From CANHVK01 sp046304235 (lineage in GTDB: Bacteria > Bacteroidota > Bacteroidia > Flavobacteriales_D > Crocinitomicaceae): DNA of 64,000 nucleotides. Positions 18,056 to 25,715 of the stretch are shown here, piece by piece. The notes under the pieces are model-generated. The model ran no database searches, was not told the origin of the DNA, and worked only from the letters and a program-made list of their open reading frames with translations. The translations under genes and the position numbers were made by a program. Numbering within the stretch: the stretch's first letter is position 1; each line of letters begins with the position of its first letter. The stretch lies in contig JBKCEW010000149.1 in assembly GCA_046304235.1 (NCBI GenBank), positions 1 to 64,000 of the forward strand, written 5' to 3'.

Positions 18056-18817
18056 ATGAACGAGTTAATTCAAGATATCTTAAATCATCCCGGAGCTTCG
18101 TTAGCGATTATTGGAAACCTGATTATTATTGAAAGTTTATTATCTGTAGATAATGCTGCGGTACTCGCTACAATGGTGATGGATTTACCAGAAAAAGAAC
18201 GCGAAAAAGCGTTGAAATATGGTATTTGGGGAGCGTATGTTTTCCGTGGTTTGGCTATGCTTTTTGCCTCTATTTTAATTAAAATTTGGTGGCTTAAACC
18301 AGTAGGAGGAATTTATTTGTTGTATTTAGTTTACAGTTATTGGAAAGGAAAGCAAACTGTAAAAAAAGACGATGATGTTATTGATAAGAAAAGCAATTGG
18401 TTATACCGAGTTACTGTAGGTTCGTTGGGAAATTTCTGGGCAACGGTATGTTTGGTTGAGTTGATGGATATGGCCTTTTCGATAGACAATGTTTTTGCAG
18501 CTGTGGCATTCACACCGAATATTATTTTGGTTTGTGCAGGAGTATTTATCGGAATTTTAGCGATGCGTTTTATTGCAAACTACTTTGTTAAAATGATGGC
18601 TAAGTATACCTTTTTAGAAACTGCTGCGTTTATTGTAATTGCTGTTTTAGGTATAAAACTTACGCTTTCTTTGGTTGAACATTTTCAACCTGAAAGTGGA
18701 TTTGCTAAATTCATGAAAAGTGAAACGGCAGATGTGATTATGTCTGTGATTACTGTTTCTATTTTCTTTATTCCGATATTGACTTCAAGGTTTTTTAATT
18801 TTCCGAAGAAGCATTGA
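18056..18817 (+). CDS. TerC family integral membrane protein
   Basis: A 253-residue inner-membrane protein with about seven hydrophobic helices. The two family motifs with conserved membrane aspartates are visible: SVDNAAVLATM near residue 30 and FSIDNVFAAVAF near 142. Members export metal ions, notably manganese, or contribute to tellurite resistance; the manganese role is known for some relatives and is inferred here. I see no manganese riboswitch upstream. No other ter genes are nearby. Confidence 0.9.
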   Translation: MNELIQDILNHPGASLAIIGNLIIIESLLSVDNAAVLATMVMDLPEKEREKALKYGIWGAYVFRGLAMLFASILIKIWWLKPVGGIYLLYLVYSYWKGKQTVKKDDDVIDKKSNWLYRVTVGSLGNFWATVCLVELMDMAFSIDNVFAAVAFTPNIILVCAGVFIGILAMRFIANYFVKMMAKYTFLETAAFIVIAVLGIKLTLSLVEHFQPESGFAKFMKSETADVIMSVITVSIFFIPILTSRFFNFPKKH

Positions 18818-18820
18818 CTT

Positions 18821-18848
18821 TTCGACAAGCTCAAAGTGACATGCTTCT
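18821..18848. repeat. dispersed intergenic repeat, copy A
   Basis: Contains a TTCGACAAGCTC-type unit. Its 22-bp core AAGCTCAAAGTGACATGCTTCT (18827-18848) recurs exactly at 18875-18896. A related unit is at 41643 and an inverted relative at 9986. Confidence 0.7.
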
Positions 18849-18874
18849 TATGGAATTTATTTTATGAAGTTAAA

Positions 18875-18896
18875 AAGCTCAAAGTGACATGCTTCT
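18875..18896. repeat. dispersed intergenic repeat, copy B (tandem with copy A)
   Basis: Exact 22-bp copy of the core at 18827-18848, 26 nt downstream of it, in the spacer between the TerC gene and the insertion sequence. Confidence 0.75.
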
Positions 18897-18927
18897 GATA
18901 TAAAAATCAATGCTTTTCGGTTTCCCT

Positions 18928-18935
18928 CCTTGAGG
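18928..18935. repeat. 8-bp target site duplication, left (CCTTGAGG)
   Basis: CCTTGAGG directly abuts the left terminal repeat and recurs at 19895-19902 directly after the right one. Eight base pairs is the duplication length typical of IS1595-family elements. Confidence 0.92.
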
Positions 18936-19894
18936 GGTAATTTCCTAGAAAATCGCACAGAACGTAAATAGACTACGTTTCGTGGGTATGACCTTTGTAA
19001 AAAAGATTAAAAATGCATCTATTACAAGTCACCCAAAATTTCAAAACAGAAAAAGAATGCCATGAATATTTAATAAATATTAGATGGAAAGGTAAAATAC
19101 AATGTGTTTATTGTGAGAGTGATAAAGTATATAAGCGCTCATACGGTAATGGTTTAAAATGTAGAAGTTGTAACAAATCTTTTACAGTAACAACCGGAAC
19201 AATATTCCATTCAACTAAACTCCCATTATTAACTTGGTTTATGGCAATAACTCAGATATTGTCTGCAAAAAAAGGAATATCTAGTTTACAATTAGCTAGA
19301 GTTTTGAAAATCAATAAAAACACAGCATGGTATATGCAATCAAGATTGCGTAAAGTAATGAAAACTGATATAATAATGCAAGGTATTGTAGAGGTAGATG
19401 AAACCTATATTGGTGGAAATTTAGGTAATATGCATAAAAAGCAAAAGGAGAAAAGAAATCCATACAAATCGGGAATGACACATAAAGTTCCAATATTAGG
19501 AATGATAACGAGAGATACAGGAAAAGTACATTTAGAAGTCCTACCTCATGCTAATGGAGAAAATATTAAACCAATATTATTCAGTAAAATAGATAGTAAA
19601 AGTAGTGTGATAACAGATGGTTTTGGCGGATATAGTGGAATCGGAAAATATTTTGAAGAACACATTAAAATGAATCACGAAAAGAAAATATGGAACATTG
19701 AAAATTTTAGTTTAAGTAAAATTGAAGGCTTTTTTACTTTAATCAAAAGAGCTGTTTTTGGACAATATCATAAAATAAGTAAAAAGCACATCCAAAGCTA
19801 TATGGATGAAATAGCTTTCAAGCAAAACTATTCAAATGAAAACGCTTGGGATGCCTTAATTAATAGGGCTTGTGCTTTTTAATAGGAAATTACC
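18936..19894 (+). mobile_element. IS1595-family insertion sequence, complete
   Basis: A 959-bp element bounded by terminal inverted repeats: GGTAATTTCCTA (18936-18947) and its exact complement (19883-19894). Extending inward, 20 of the first 24 positions match. It carries one transposase gene whose stop codon lies just inside the right terminal repeat, and is flanked by perfect 8-bp duplications. Everything needed for mobility appears intact, and the clean duplications suggest a fairly recent insertion. Confidence 0.93.
19013..19882 (+). CDS. IS1595-family (ISXO2-like) transposase
   Basis: A 289-residue transposase. It begins with a zinc ribbon (CVYCESDK near residue 31 and CRSCNKSF near 52), then a helix-turn-helix-like region (SSLQLARVLKINKNTAWYMQSRL) and a DDE-type catalytic core with VEVDETYIGG near 127 and ITDGFGGYSG near 203. 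The C-terminal block KIEGFFTLIKRAVFGQYHKISKKH is typical of the family, but I cannot say which residue is the third metal ligand. No frameshift or internal stop is visible, so the enzyme is probably active. Confidence 0.92.
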   Translation: MHLLQVTQNFKTEKECHEYLINIRWKGKIQCVYCESDKVYKRSYGNGLKCRSCNKSFTVTTGTIFHSTKLPLLTWFMAITQILSAKKGISSLQLARVLKINKNTAWYMQSRLRKVMKTDIIMQGIVEVDETYIGGNLGNMHKKQKEKRNPYKSGMTHKVPILGMITRDTGKVHLEVLPHANGENIKPILFSKIDSKSSVITDGFGGYSGIGKYFEEHIKMNHEKKIWNIENFSLSKIEGFFTLIKRAVFGQYHKISKKHIQSYMDEIAFKQNYSNENAWDALINRACAF

Positions 19895-19902
19895 CCTTGA
19901 GG
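19895..19902. repeat. 8-bp target site duplication, right (CCTTGAGG)
   Basis: Exact copy of 18928-18935 directly after the right terminal inverted repeat of the insertion sequence. Confidence 0.92.
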
Positions 19903-20015
19903 AGGGGCAGGGGAGGTGACAAGATAAAATAATTATCACCTCCCTCGATCCCTCCTCAAGGATGGAAGTGTAATCCTCTATTAATTAAGTATTAAACATT
20001 CATCATTAACCATTA

Positions 20016-20465
20016 TTACACAAGTCCAAACTGCGTAAAATGGTGTGTAACGTGTTTTGAATGTAGACGTGTCCATTGAGCGTGATTCAGAGGACCATAA
20101 TATGGGTGAATGTGCGTTAATTCTGGATTCGATTCGTATAGTTCTTCAAATTGCAAGTAGATATCAACGTATTCGTCTACTGCTAATTCCAATTCCTCGT
20201 GTCTCAAAGGGGTGTCTGGTAAAGCAAATGGAACTTGAATGTCTTTTGCCATTGGTTTATCAGAATCTAAAAAGCGTAACATTCCTGGGATTTTATCTTC
20301 AGGAATCACTAAAGATTGAGGGTTTCCACCGCAAGCAATTAAAAGCGTATCTGTAAGGTGTTCGACCATGCGTTGTGCAGTCATGCTACCCCAAAGAGGT
20401 TTTGTTTCTGCTGTTAATTTGTCAAAATAAGGTAAAAGTGTTTCTAATTCGGTGTGCAAAAACAT
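20016..20465 (-). CDS. DUF1569/DinB-superfamily-like protein
   Basis: A 149-residue soluble, helical protein with conserved His-containing segments consistent with the DinB-like four-helix fold: SMTAQRMVEHLTD near residue 27, and the C-terminal GPLNHAQWTRLHSKHVTHHFTQFG. In this superfamily three histidines on helices bind a metal; the His in MVEHL and the His pair near the C terminus are candidates. Its substrate is unknown. It starts 4 nt after the lipid-kinase stop, as the last gene of the LtaS-like/kinase operon. Confidence 0.75.
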   Translation of the reverse strand: MFLHTELETLLPYFDKLTAETKPLWGSMTAQRMVEHLTDTLLIACGGNPQSLVIPEDKIPGMLRFLDSDKPMAKDIQVPFALPDTPLRHEELELAVDEYVDIYLQFEELYESNPELTHIHPYYGPLNHAQWTRLHSKHVTHHFTQFGLV

Positions 20466-20469
20466 AGGT

Positions 20470-21348
20470 TTATTTTTTGCCTACTAAGATATTAAGACTT
20501 TTTGGTACTACCTGAATATTTAGTTCTTTTCTTACTTGAAACGGTTCACCATCGTAATGTGCCATTTGTTGGTCGATGATGATTCGCGCTTTTTCAACCG
20601 GTATGATTTCGGTAAATTTCGATTTATGACTTGTTTTTTTGAAGAAATGATAAGCCACAGAAGGCGCTTTCCAAAATGCGAAAGGTTTTAACAAACACAA
20701 TTCGATTTTACCATCCGTAACGCTTGATTGAGGAGAGATGCAAAATCCGTTTCCAAATTCAGATGCATTTGCAACGGTGCAAAGAACAACAGGTATATCT
20801 CGTTTGATATTAGGTAATTCGATGCTAATTTGAATCGGTTTGAATGAATAAAATTCTTTAGTAATTAATTTTACATAGTTCCAAAAACCTCTCTTTGCTA
20901 ATTTATTGAATTTATCAGCAATCAATGCATCAAAACCATAGCCACCAACACCTAAAAACGGTTTGTCATTAACCAAAACAGTATCCATAACAATAGAATG
21001 CATTTGGTTAATGGATTGAATTGCTTGAGGAAGTTTTAACGGAATATGTAAATGACGAGCAAGTCCATTTCCAGAACCAGCAGGTAAAATTGCTAATGCT
21101 GTTTTCGTTCCGATCAAAGCGGTTCCAACTTCGTGAACTGAACCATCTCCACCAACAGCACAAACGATATCAATTCCTTTTTTGGAAGCTTCAAAAGCGA
21201 TTTCCTTGGCGTGTTTGGCGTATTTGGTATAGTGAATTTCGTAATCAAATAGGCTATGATCCAAATACGTATCAATTAAAGCAGGCAAGTTTTTTTTCTT
21301 GCTTGTTCCAGAGATTGGATTAATGATGAAGTAAATGCTCTTTTTCAT
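20470..21348 (-). CDS. diacylglycerol kinase-family lipid kinase
   Basis: A 292-residue cytosolic or membrane-associated kinase of the DAGK catalytic family (YegS/DgkB/BmrU type). It shows the nucleotide-binding GGDGSVHEVG (66-75), PAGSGNGLARHL (89-100), and a C-terminal domain ending with AHYDGEPFQV. These enzymes phosphorylate diacylglycerol or related lipids. Its first 29 nt overlap the end of the LtaS-like gene, so the two are translationally coupled. Homology cannot tell diacylglycerol from other lipid substrates, but context favours diacylglycerol. Confidence 0.9.
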   Translation of the reverse strand: MKKSIYFIINPISGTSKKKNLPALIDTYLDHSLFDYEIHYTKYAKHAKEIAFEASKKGIDIVCAVGGDGSVHEVGTALIGTKTALAILPAGSGNGLARHLHIPLKLPQAIQSINQMHSIVMDTVLVNDKPFLGVGGYGFDALIADKFNKLAKRGFWNYVKLITKEFYSFKPIQISIELPNIKRDIPVVLCTVANASEFGNGFCISPQSSVTDGKIELCLLKPFAFWKAPSVAYHFFKKTSHKSKFTEIIPVEKARIIIDQQMAHYDGEPFQVRKELNIQVVPKSLNILVGKK

Positions 21349-23242
21349 ACGCCGTAGTTTGATTGTGAATCAAATCTCGGTTGTATCTCTGTATGATTGC
21401 TTTCAATCTTTTTTCCATTTTTTTAACCTCTTTGGTATAGAAACGGAGCGAGTCAACCGACTTTTTGCTTCTCGAATCTATACTTAACAAATTTCGTGCC
21501 CTTTCTTGTGAAAAAGTTAAAAGTTTATGGTTAAAAAAGTAATGATAGGTCCCTTCTAGGTAGTTAATTGCTTCTTTATTAGTTTTTTGATAGTAAGAAT
21601 TTCCATAAGAATAAAATTTCGTTTTTTGATTCAGTAAATCGAGAACCGTAGGGAAAATATCGATTTGTTGAAAAATTTGCTTTTCTTTAGATGGTTTTAT
21701 ATATCCTTTTGGATGATAAAAAACGATTGGAATTTGATACATTTTTTCCCGTGTATTAAACAAAGGGTCATTACTAGCTGGAGTATGGTCTGCACACAAA
21801 ACAAATAGTGTGTTATTAAACCAAGATTGTTTTTTTGCTGTTTCAAAGAATTTTTTCAATGAGTAATCTGCATAACTAATCGCTTCACAAATCGGTTCTT
21901 TCCCTTTTTTTAATTTTCCTTTCATGTGAGGAGGAATATAGAAAGGATGATGGGAAGAAAGGGTGAATAATCCAGCGATAAAAGGTTGTTTTATTGTGGT
22001 TAATTGTTTTGCTGACCACGGAGTAAAATATTCATCTAAAATCCCCCAATTTTGGTCGTAATGCGCCTCGTTATTGTATTCACTTCTTCCAAAATATTTT
22101 TCTATTCCTGCTTGGCTAGCAAAACCATCAAATTTCATTGAACCATTCGTAGCCCCGTGAAAAAAGGCCGATGAATATCCTTGTTTTTTTAATATTTGAG
22201 GCAATGCTTCAATTTTATTATTTCCATATTGAGATGATATATAAGGATAGTCCATCAATGAGGGGATACCAGCAAAAATTGCCGGAAGTGCTTCGATTGA
22301 TTTTTTACCATTTGATATCCCATTTGGAAAAAAAAGACTTTCATTTGCCAGTGAATCAAAAAACGGAGTGTAGGAAATTTTTGCTCCAGCTGCACCTACC
22401 CATTCATTCCCAAAACTTTCCAAAATGATAATCATTACATTGGTTTTTTCTGGAAGTAAGTTTTGTGGAGCAGATGTTTTTATGGGATTAAAGAGTGATT
22501 TTTCTGTTTGAATGGAGAAGTAATGTTTTTCTTCTAACCCTTTTTTATTCCATGATTTAAGAATAGTAAAAGGAGTATTTAAAACAAATGCTGTATTTTC
22601 TACAGAAGTAAATTGAGAGGCATCAATCGGACTAGTCGGTTTAAGTACCCAGCCACCACGACCAATGAAGACTAATAAACAAAGGGTTAAAACGTAAGTA
22701 ATCCAAGCGAAAAGTGGTTTTTTAGGTTGATAATTTTCAACTTTTGTTTTCCGATAAACCCAAGTTGCTAACCATATAAATCCGATAAATAAAATCATCA
22801 CAAACCAAAAGTCTTTAAAATAAGAACCTATTTGTTCTGTAATATCATTTCCACCCTGAACCATATCAAATAAATCAATGGTTGATCTTTTTTTCGTAAA
22901 TCGATAGTATTCAACATCTACTAAATTGAAAAACAATATGAATACATTCAGTAATAAAAAAAGAACGTAATTTATTACGTAGAAAAACTTTTGATTTTGA
23001 ATGCGAAGTGGTAAAAGACAAATAGCAAGAATAGGAAGACTGATTAGCGACAATGTGATAGCATCAAACCAGATTCCAACAAACCAGTCAGCAAATAAAA
23101 TTTCAATAAAATCAGCCTTGTTTGAAATTAAAAATACGATTCGTGTAGCAGTCATTAATAATAACAACCACAACAAACGAAGTCCCCAAGATTGAAAAGG
23201 AGTTTTTTGTGATGATGAGGTATATGAATTCAAATCGTTCAA
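21320..23242 (-). CDS. LTA synthase-family (sulfatase-fold) phosphoglycerol transferase
   Basis: A 640-residue inner-membrane protein: five hydrophobic segments in the first ~200 residues, then a periplasmic sulfatase-fold domain. Metal and catalytic landmarks include NVMIIILESFGNEW with Glu275, the likely nucleophile Ser315 in NGISNGKKSIEALP (Thr in classical LtaS), and a late CADHTP motif. Relatives transfer phosphoglycerol or phosphoethanolamine from phospholipid to glycans or lipids. The start is TTG; a second in-frame TTG at 23233 lies 16 nt from the promoter box and is an equally plausible start. Overlap with the lipid kinase suggests diacylglycerol is a by-product. Confidence 0.88.
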   Translation of the reverse strand: MNDLNSYTSSSQKTPFQSWGLRLLWLLLLMTATRIVFLISNKADFIEILFADWFVGIWFDAITLSLISLPILAICLLPLRIQNQKFFYVINYVLFLLLNVFILFFNLVDVEYYRFTKKRSTIDLFDMVQGGNDITEQIGSYFKDFWFVMILFIGFIWLATWVYRKTKVENYQPKKPLFAWITYVLTLCLLVFIGRGGWVLKPTSPIDASQFTSVENTAFVLNTPFTILKSWNKKGLEEKHYFSIQTEKSLFNPIKTSAPQNLLPEKTNVMIIILESFGNEWVGAAGAKISYTPFFDSLANESLFFPNGISNGKKSIEALPAIFAGIPSLMDYPYISSQYGNNKIEALPQILKKQGYSSAFFHGATNGSMKFDGFASQAGIEKYFGRSEYNNEAHYDQNWGILDEYFTPWSAKQLTTIKQPFIAGLFTLSSHHPFYIPPHMKGKLKKGKEPICEAISYADYSLKKFFETAKKQSWFNNTLFVLCADHTPASNDPLFNTREKMYQIPIVFYHPKGYIKPSKEKQIFQQIDIFPTVLDLLNQKTKFYSYGNSYYQKTNKEAINYLEGTYHYFFNHKLLTFSQERARNLLSIDSRSKKSVDSLRFYTKEVKKMEKRLKAIIQRYNRDLIHNQTTAYEKEHLLHH

Positions 23243-23249
23243 AGCATCA

Positions 23250-23257
23250 CAAAAATA
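23250..23257 (-). promoter_or_regulatory. promoter TATTTTTG for the LtaS-like operon
   Basis: Exact TAnnTTTG on the minus strand, with a TTG (complement of 23280-23282) 22 nt upstream. It lies 7 nt before the first TTG start and 16 nt before the second. Confidence 0.6.
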
Positions 23258-23297
23258 GAGAATATCCAGTGAGATTTATCAATATTTAACAAACTTA

Positions 23298-23331
23298 TTG
23301 ATTATCAAAGTAAGTAGAATTTATACATTTG
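23298..23331 (+). promoter_or_regulatory. two-part promoter TTG-N23-TACATTTG for the AIM24-like gene
   Basis: TTG at 23298-23300 and TACATTTG at 23324-23331, ending 20 nt before the ATG at 23352. The TTG is in frame with the gene and could be mistaken for its start codon; its place in the promoter argues against that. Confidence 0.68.
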
Positions 23332-23351
23332 AAATAATTAATTTTAATACA

Positions 23352-24146
23352 ATGAGAACAAATCACGAAATAGACTACGAAATTTTAGGGGAGGAAATGC
23401 AATGTGTGGAGATTGAGTTGGATCCACAAGAGACTGTAGTTGCCGAACCCGGCGCTTTTATGTATATGGACGAATCCATTCAGATGGAAACTATTTTCGG
23501 AGATGGCTCTAATCAAAACAGTGGTATTTTTGGGAAGTTATTTAGTGCTGGAAAACGTTTGTTGACAGGTGAAAATTTATTCATGACAGCGTTTACTCAC
23601 ACAGGTTATGGAAAAGCAAAAGTTGCCTTTGCATCGCCTTATCCAGGGAAAATCATACCATTAGATTTACATGCATTAGGAGGAAAAATCATTTGTCAAA
23701 AAGATGCCTTTTTATGTGCAGCCAAAGGAGCTTCAGTAGGGATTGAATTTCAACGTAAATTAGGAACGGGATTGTTTGGGGGAGAAGGATTTATTATGCA
23801 AAAGATTGAAGGTGATGGAATGGCTTTTTGTCACGCCGGTGGTCACATCATTCGTCGTAGACTACAACCAGGAGAAGTGTTAAAAATTGATACAGGTTGT
23901 ATCGTTGCCTATACACAAACCATTGATTATGATATACAGTTTGTAGGAGGAATCAAAAATACGTTTTTTGGAGGTGAAGGAGTTTTCTTTGCAACGTTGA
24001 GAGGACCAGGTGAAGTATGGTTACAAACTTTACCAATTTCTAGGTTAGCATCACGCGTATTAGCATATGGTAGTCCTGGAGGAAGAAAAGAAGAAGGTGG
24101 AATTTTAGGAGGGTTAGGGAACCTTTTTGATGGAGATGGTATCTAA
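23352..24146 (+). CDS. AIM24/TIGR00266 family protein
   Basis: A 264-residue soluble protein, rich in glycine and beta strands, of the AIM24-like family. Visible features are CVEIELDPQETVVAEPGAFMYMD near the start, a central Gly-rich section (GTGLFGGEGFIMQKIEGDG), and the C-terminal FFGGEGVFFATLRGPGEVWLQTLP. Members fold as a beta-helix or double-stranded beta-helix; their biochemical role in bacteria is not established. It is transcribed alone, with promoter and terminator both visible. Confidence 0.9.
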   Translation: MRTNHEIDYEILGEEMQCVEIELDPQETVVAEPGAFMYMDESIQMETIFGDGSNQNSGIFGKLFSAGKRLLTGENLFMTAFTHTGYGKAKVAFASPYPGKIIPLDLHALGGKIICQKDAFLCAAKGASVGIEFQRKLGTGLFGGEGFIMQKIEGDGMAFCHAGGHIIRRRLQPGEVLKIDTGCIVAYTQTIDYDIQFVGGIKNTFFGGEGVFFATLRGPGEVWLQTLPISRLASRVLAYGSPGGRKEEGGILGGLGNLFDGDGI

Positions 24147-24167
24147 ATCTTTATGCATTAACATTAT

Positions 24168-24195
24168 AAATCCTTCCTAACGGAGGGATTTTTTG
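24168..24195 (+). terminator. intrinsic terminator after the AIM24-like gene
   Basis: AAATCCTTCC (24168-24177) pairs with GGAGGGATTT (24182-24191) around TAAC, with one G-T wobble, followed by T-rich DNA. Confidence 0.85.
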
Positions 24196-24235
24196 TTTTA
24201 ATTAAATCCTAATGCTTAATTTAAAAACTTAAAGA

Positions 24236-24243
24236 TATATTTG
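24236..24243 (+). promoter_or_regulatory. Bacteroidota -7 promoter element TATATTTG for the NhaD gene
   Basis: Exact TAnnTTTG, 20 nt before the ATG at 24264. Confidence 0.62.
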
Positions 24244-24263
24244 TTTTTATTTAATTAATATTC

Positions 24264-25601
24264 ATGGTTGCAATTGTAATATCACTTTTTGTTATCGGTT
24301 ATTTATTTATCACATTCGAGCATTTTACTAAAATCGATAAACTTATACCAGCTTTATTGATGATGACCCTTTCTTGGGCTTTTATCTCTATGAATATAAA
24401 TGAGATCCAAACTTGGTTTGATTCTCTAAAGAATGGGTTCAGTGATATTTCATATTTTAAGTTACATAACAAGCGTGAATTATTGAATGATACATTGCTT
24501 CATCATTTTGGTAAAACAGCAGAAATTTTAATCTTCTTAATGGGTGCGATGACGATTGTTGAATTAATAGATCATTTTGATGGTTTTCAAGTATTTCAGC
24601 GGTATATTTCAACCAATAAAAAGTATAAATTGCTTTGGATAGTCAGTATCATTTCTTTTTTCTTGTCTGCGATCATCGATAATTTAACAGCAACCATTGT
24701 GATGATTACGATTTTAAGAAAGATTGTTTCTGATAAAGAAATGCGTTGGTGGTATGCAGGTTTTGTGATCATTGCAGCCAATGCTGGAGGGGCATGGACA
24801 CCTATAGGTGATGTGACAACTACCATGTTGTGGATAGCAGGGAAGGTATCTACAGCTAAATTGGTGTTGTTTCTGTTAGTACCTTCTATGATTTCTTTAA
24901 TTTTTCCGTTAGTGATTGCAAAGTTCATGAAAGTATTTCATGGTAATATTGACAAAAGTGAAAGTCAACTTAAATTAAAAAAGAATAGTGTTTTTATGTT
25001 GGTAGTTGGTATCTTGGCGATTGTGTTTGTTCCTGTTTTTAAAACAATTACCCATCTACCTCCCTATGTTGGAATGATGTTTTCTTTGTCGATTTATGCT
25101 ATCGTTTCTGAAGTTATGAGTAAGCGCATGATTAAGTTAACTTATGGAAAACAAACAGAAGAAATAGTTCATCATAGTCCCACTTTAAGGGCAATTTCTA
25201 AAATTGAAATGACGTCAGTTTTATTTTTTTTAGGAATTTTGATGACCGTTGCTTCAATGGAAACATTAGGAATAATTCATAATTTAGGAGAGCAGGTTAG
25301 CAATACTTTGCCCGAATGGTTGTTTGTATTTTTAATAGGTGTATTTTCAGCAATTGTTGACAATGTACCATTAGTTGCTGCAAGTATAGGAATGTTTACC
25401 CAACGTATAGATGCATCTGTATGGCATATGATTGCATATAGTGCAGGTACGGGGGGAAGTCTCTTAATCATTGGTTCTGCTGCTGGTGTGGTGGTTATGG
25501 GGTTAGAACAAATTTCGTTCGGTTGGTATTTTAAAAGAATTGCACCACTTGCATTAGCAGGGTTTGTTTTGGGATTTTTTGCTTTGATGCTAATAATTTA
25601 A
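24264..25601 (+). CDS. nhaD: NhaD-type sodium:proton antiporter
   Basis: A 445-residue inner-membrane protein of the ion-transporter superfamily with about 12 hydrophobic helices. Conserved polar spots in the membrane are visible, including SAIIDNLTATIVMITIL near residue 135, NAGGAWTPIGDVTTTMLWI near 172 and SAIVDNVPLVAASIGMF near 363; the paired (I/V)DN motifs are the family's symmetry-related ion-binding region. It exchanges Na+ or Li+ for protons. The gene is monocistronic. Distinction from close arsenite-permease relatives rests on these motifs. Confidence 0.88.
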   Translation: MVAIVISLFVIGYLFITFEHFTKIDKLIPALLMMTLSWAFISMNINEIQTWFDSLKNGFSDISYFKLHNKRELLNDTLLHHFGKTAEILIFLMGAMTIVELIDHFDGFQVFQRYISTNKKYKLLWIVSIISFFLSAIIDNLTATIVMITILRKIVSDKEMRWWYAGFVIIAANAGGAWTPIGDVTTTMLWIAGKVSTAKLVLFLLVPSMISLIFPLVIAKFMKVFHGNIDKSESQLKLKKNSVFMLVVGILAIVFVPVFKTITHLPPYVGMMFSLSIYAIVSEVMSKRMIKLTYGKQTEEIVHHSPTLRAISKIEMTSVLFFLGILMTVASMETLGIIHNLGEQVSNTLPEWLFVFLIGVFSAIVDNVPLVAASIGMFTQRIDASVWHMIAYSAGTGGSLLIIGSAAGVVVMGLEQISFGWYFKRIAPLALAGFVLGFFALMLII

Positions 25602-25715
25602 ATTTTTAGTTGAATAATTAAAAATCTACTAATTTTTATTTGTTTGGGCTGCGATTAGATATATTGTTTTGAATGTAATTAACTATTTTTCAAAACTAAG
25701 AGTGTAATTAAATTT

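Larger units (their letters stand above)
18922..19967. repeat. palindromic dispersed repeat, copy 2, split by the insertion sequence
   Basis: Removing 18936-19902 (the IS plus one target copy) joins 18922-18935 to 19903-19920, restoring a unit identical over 32 bp to 12796-12827. A matching inverted arm is at 19936-19967, separated by an AT-rich loop, so the intact element would form a hairpin with arms of about 31 bp. Confidence 0.85.

Noticed and set aside
23298..23351. TTG-started extension of the AIM24-like protein
   Set aside because: The TTG is better explained as the -33 element of a two-part promoter, with the -7 box also inside this stretch.
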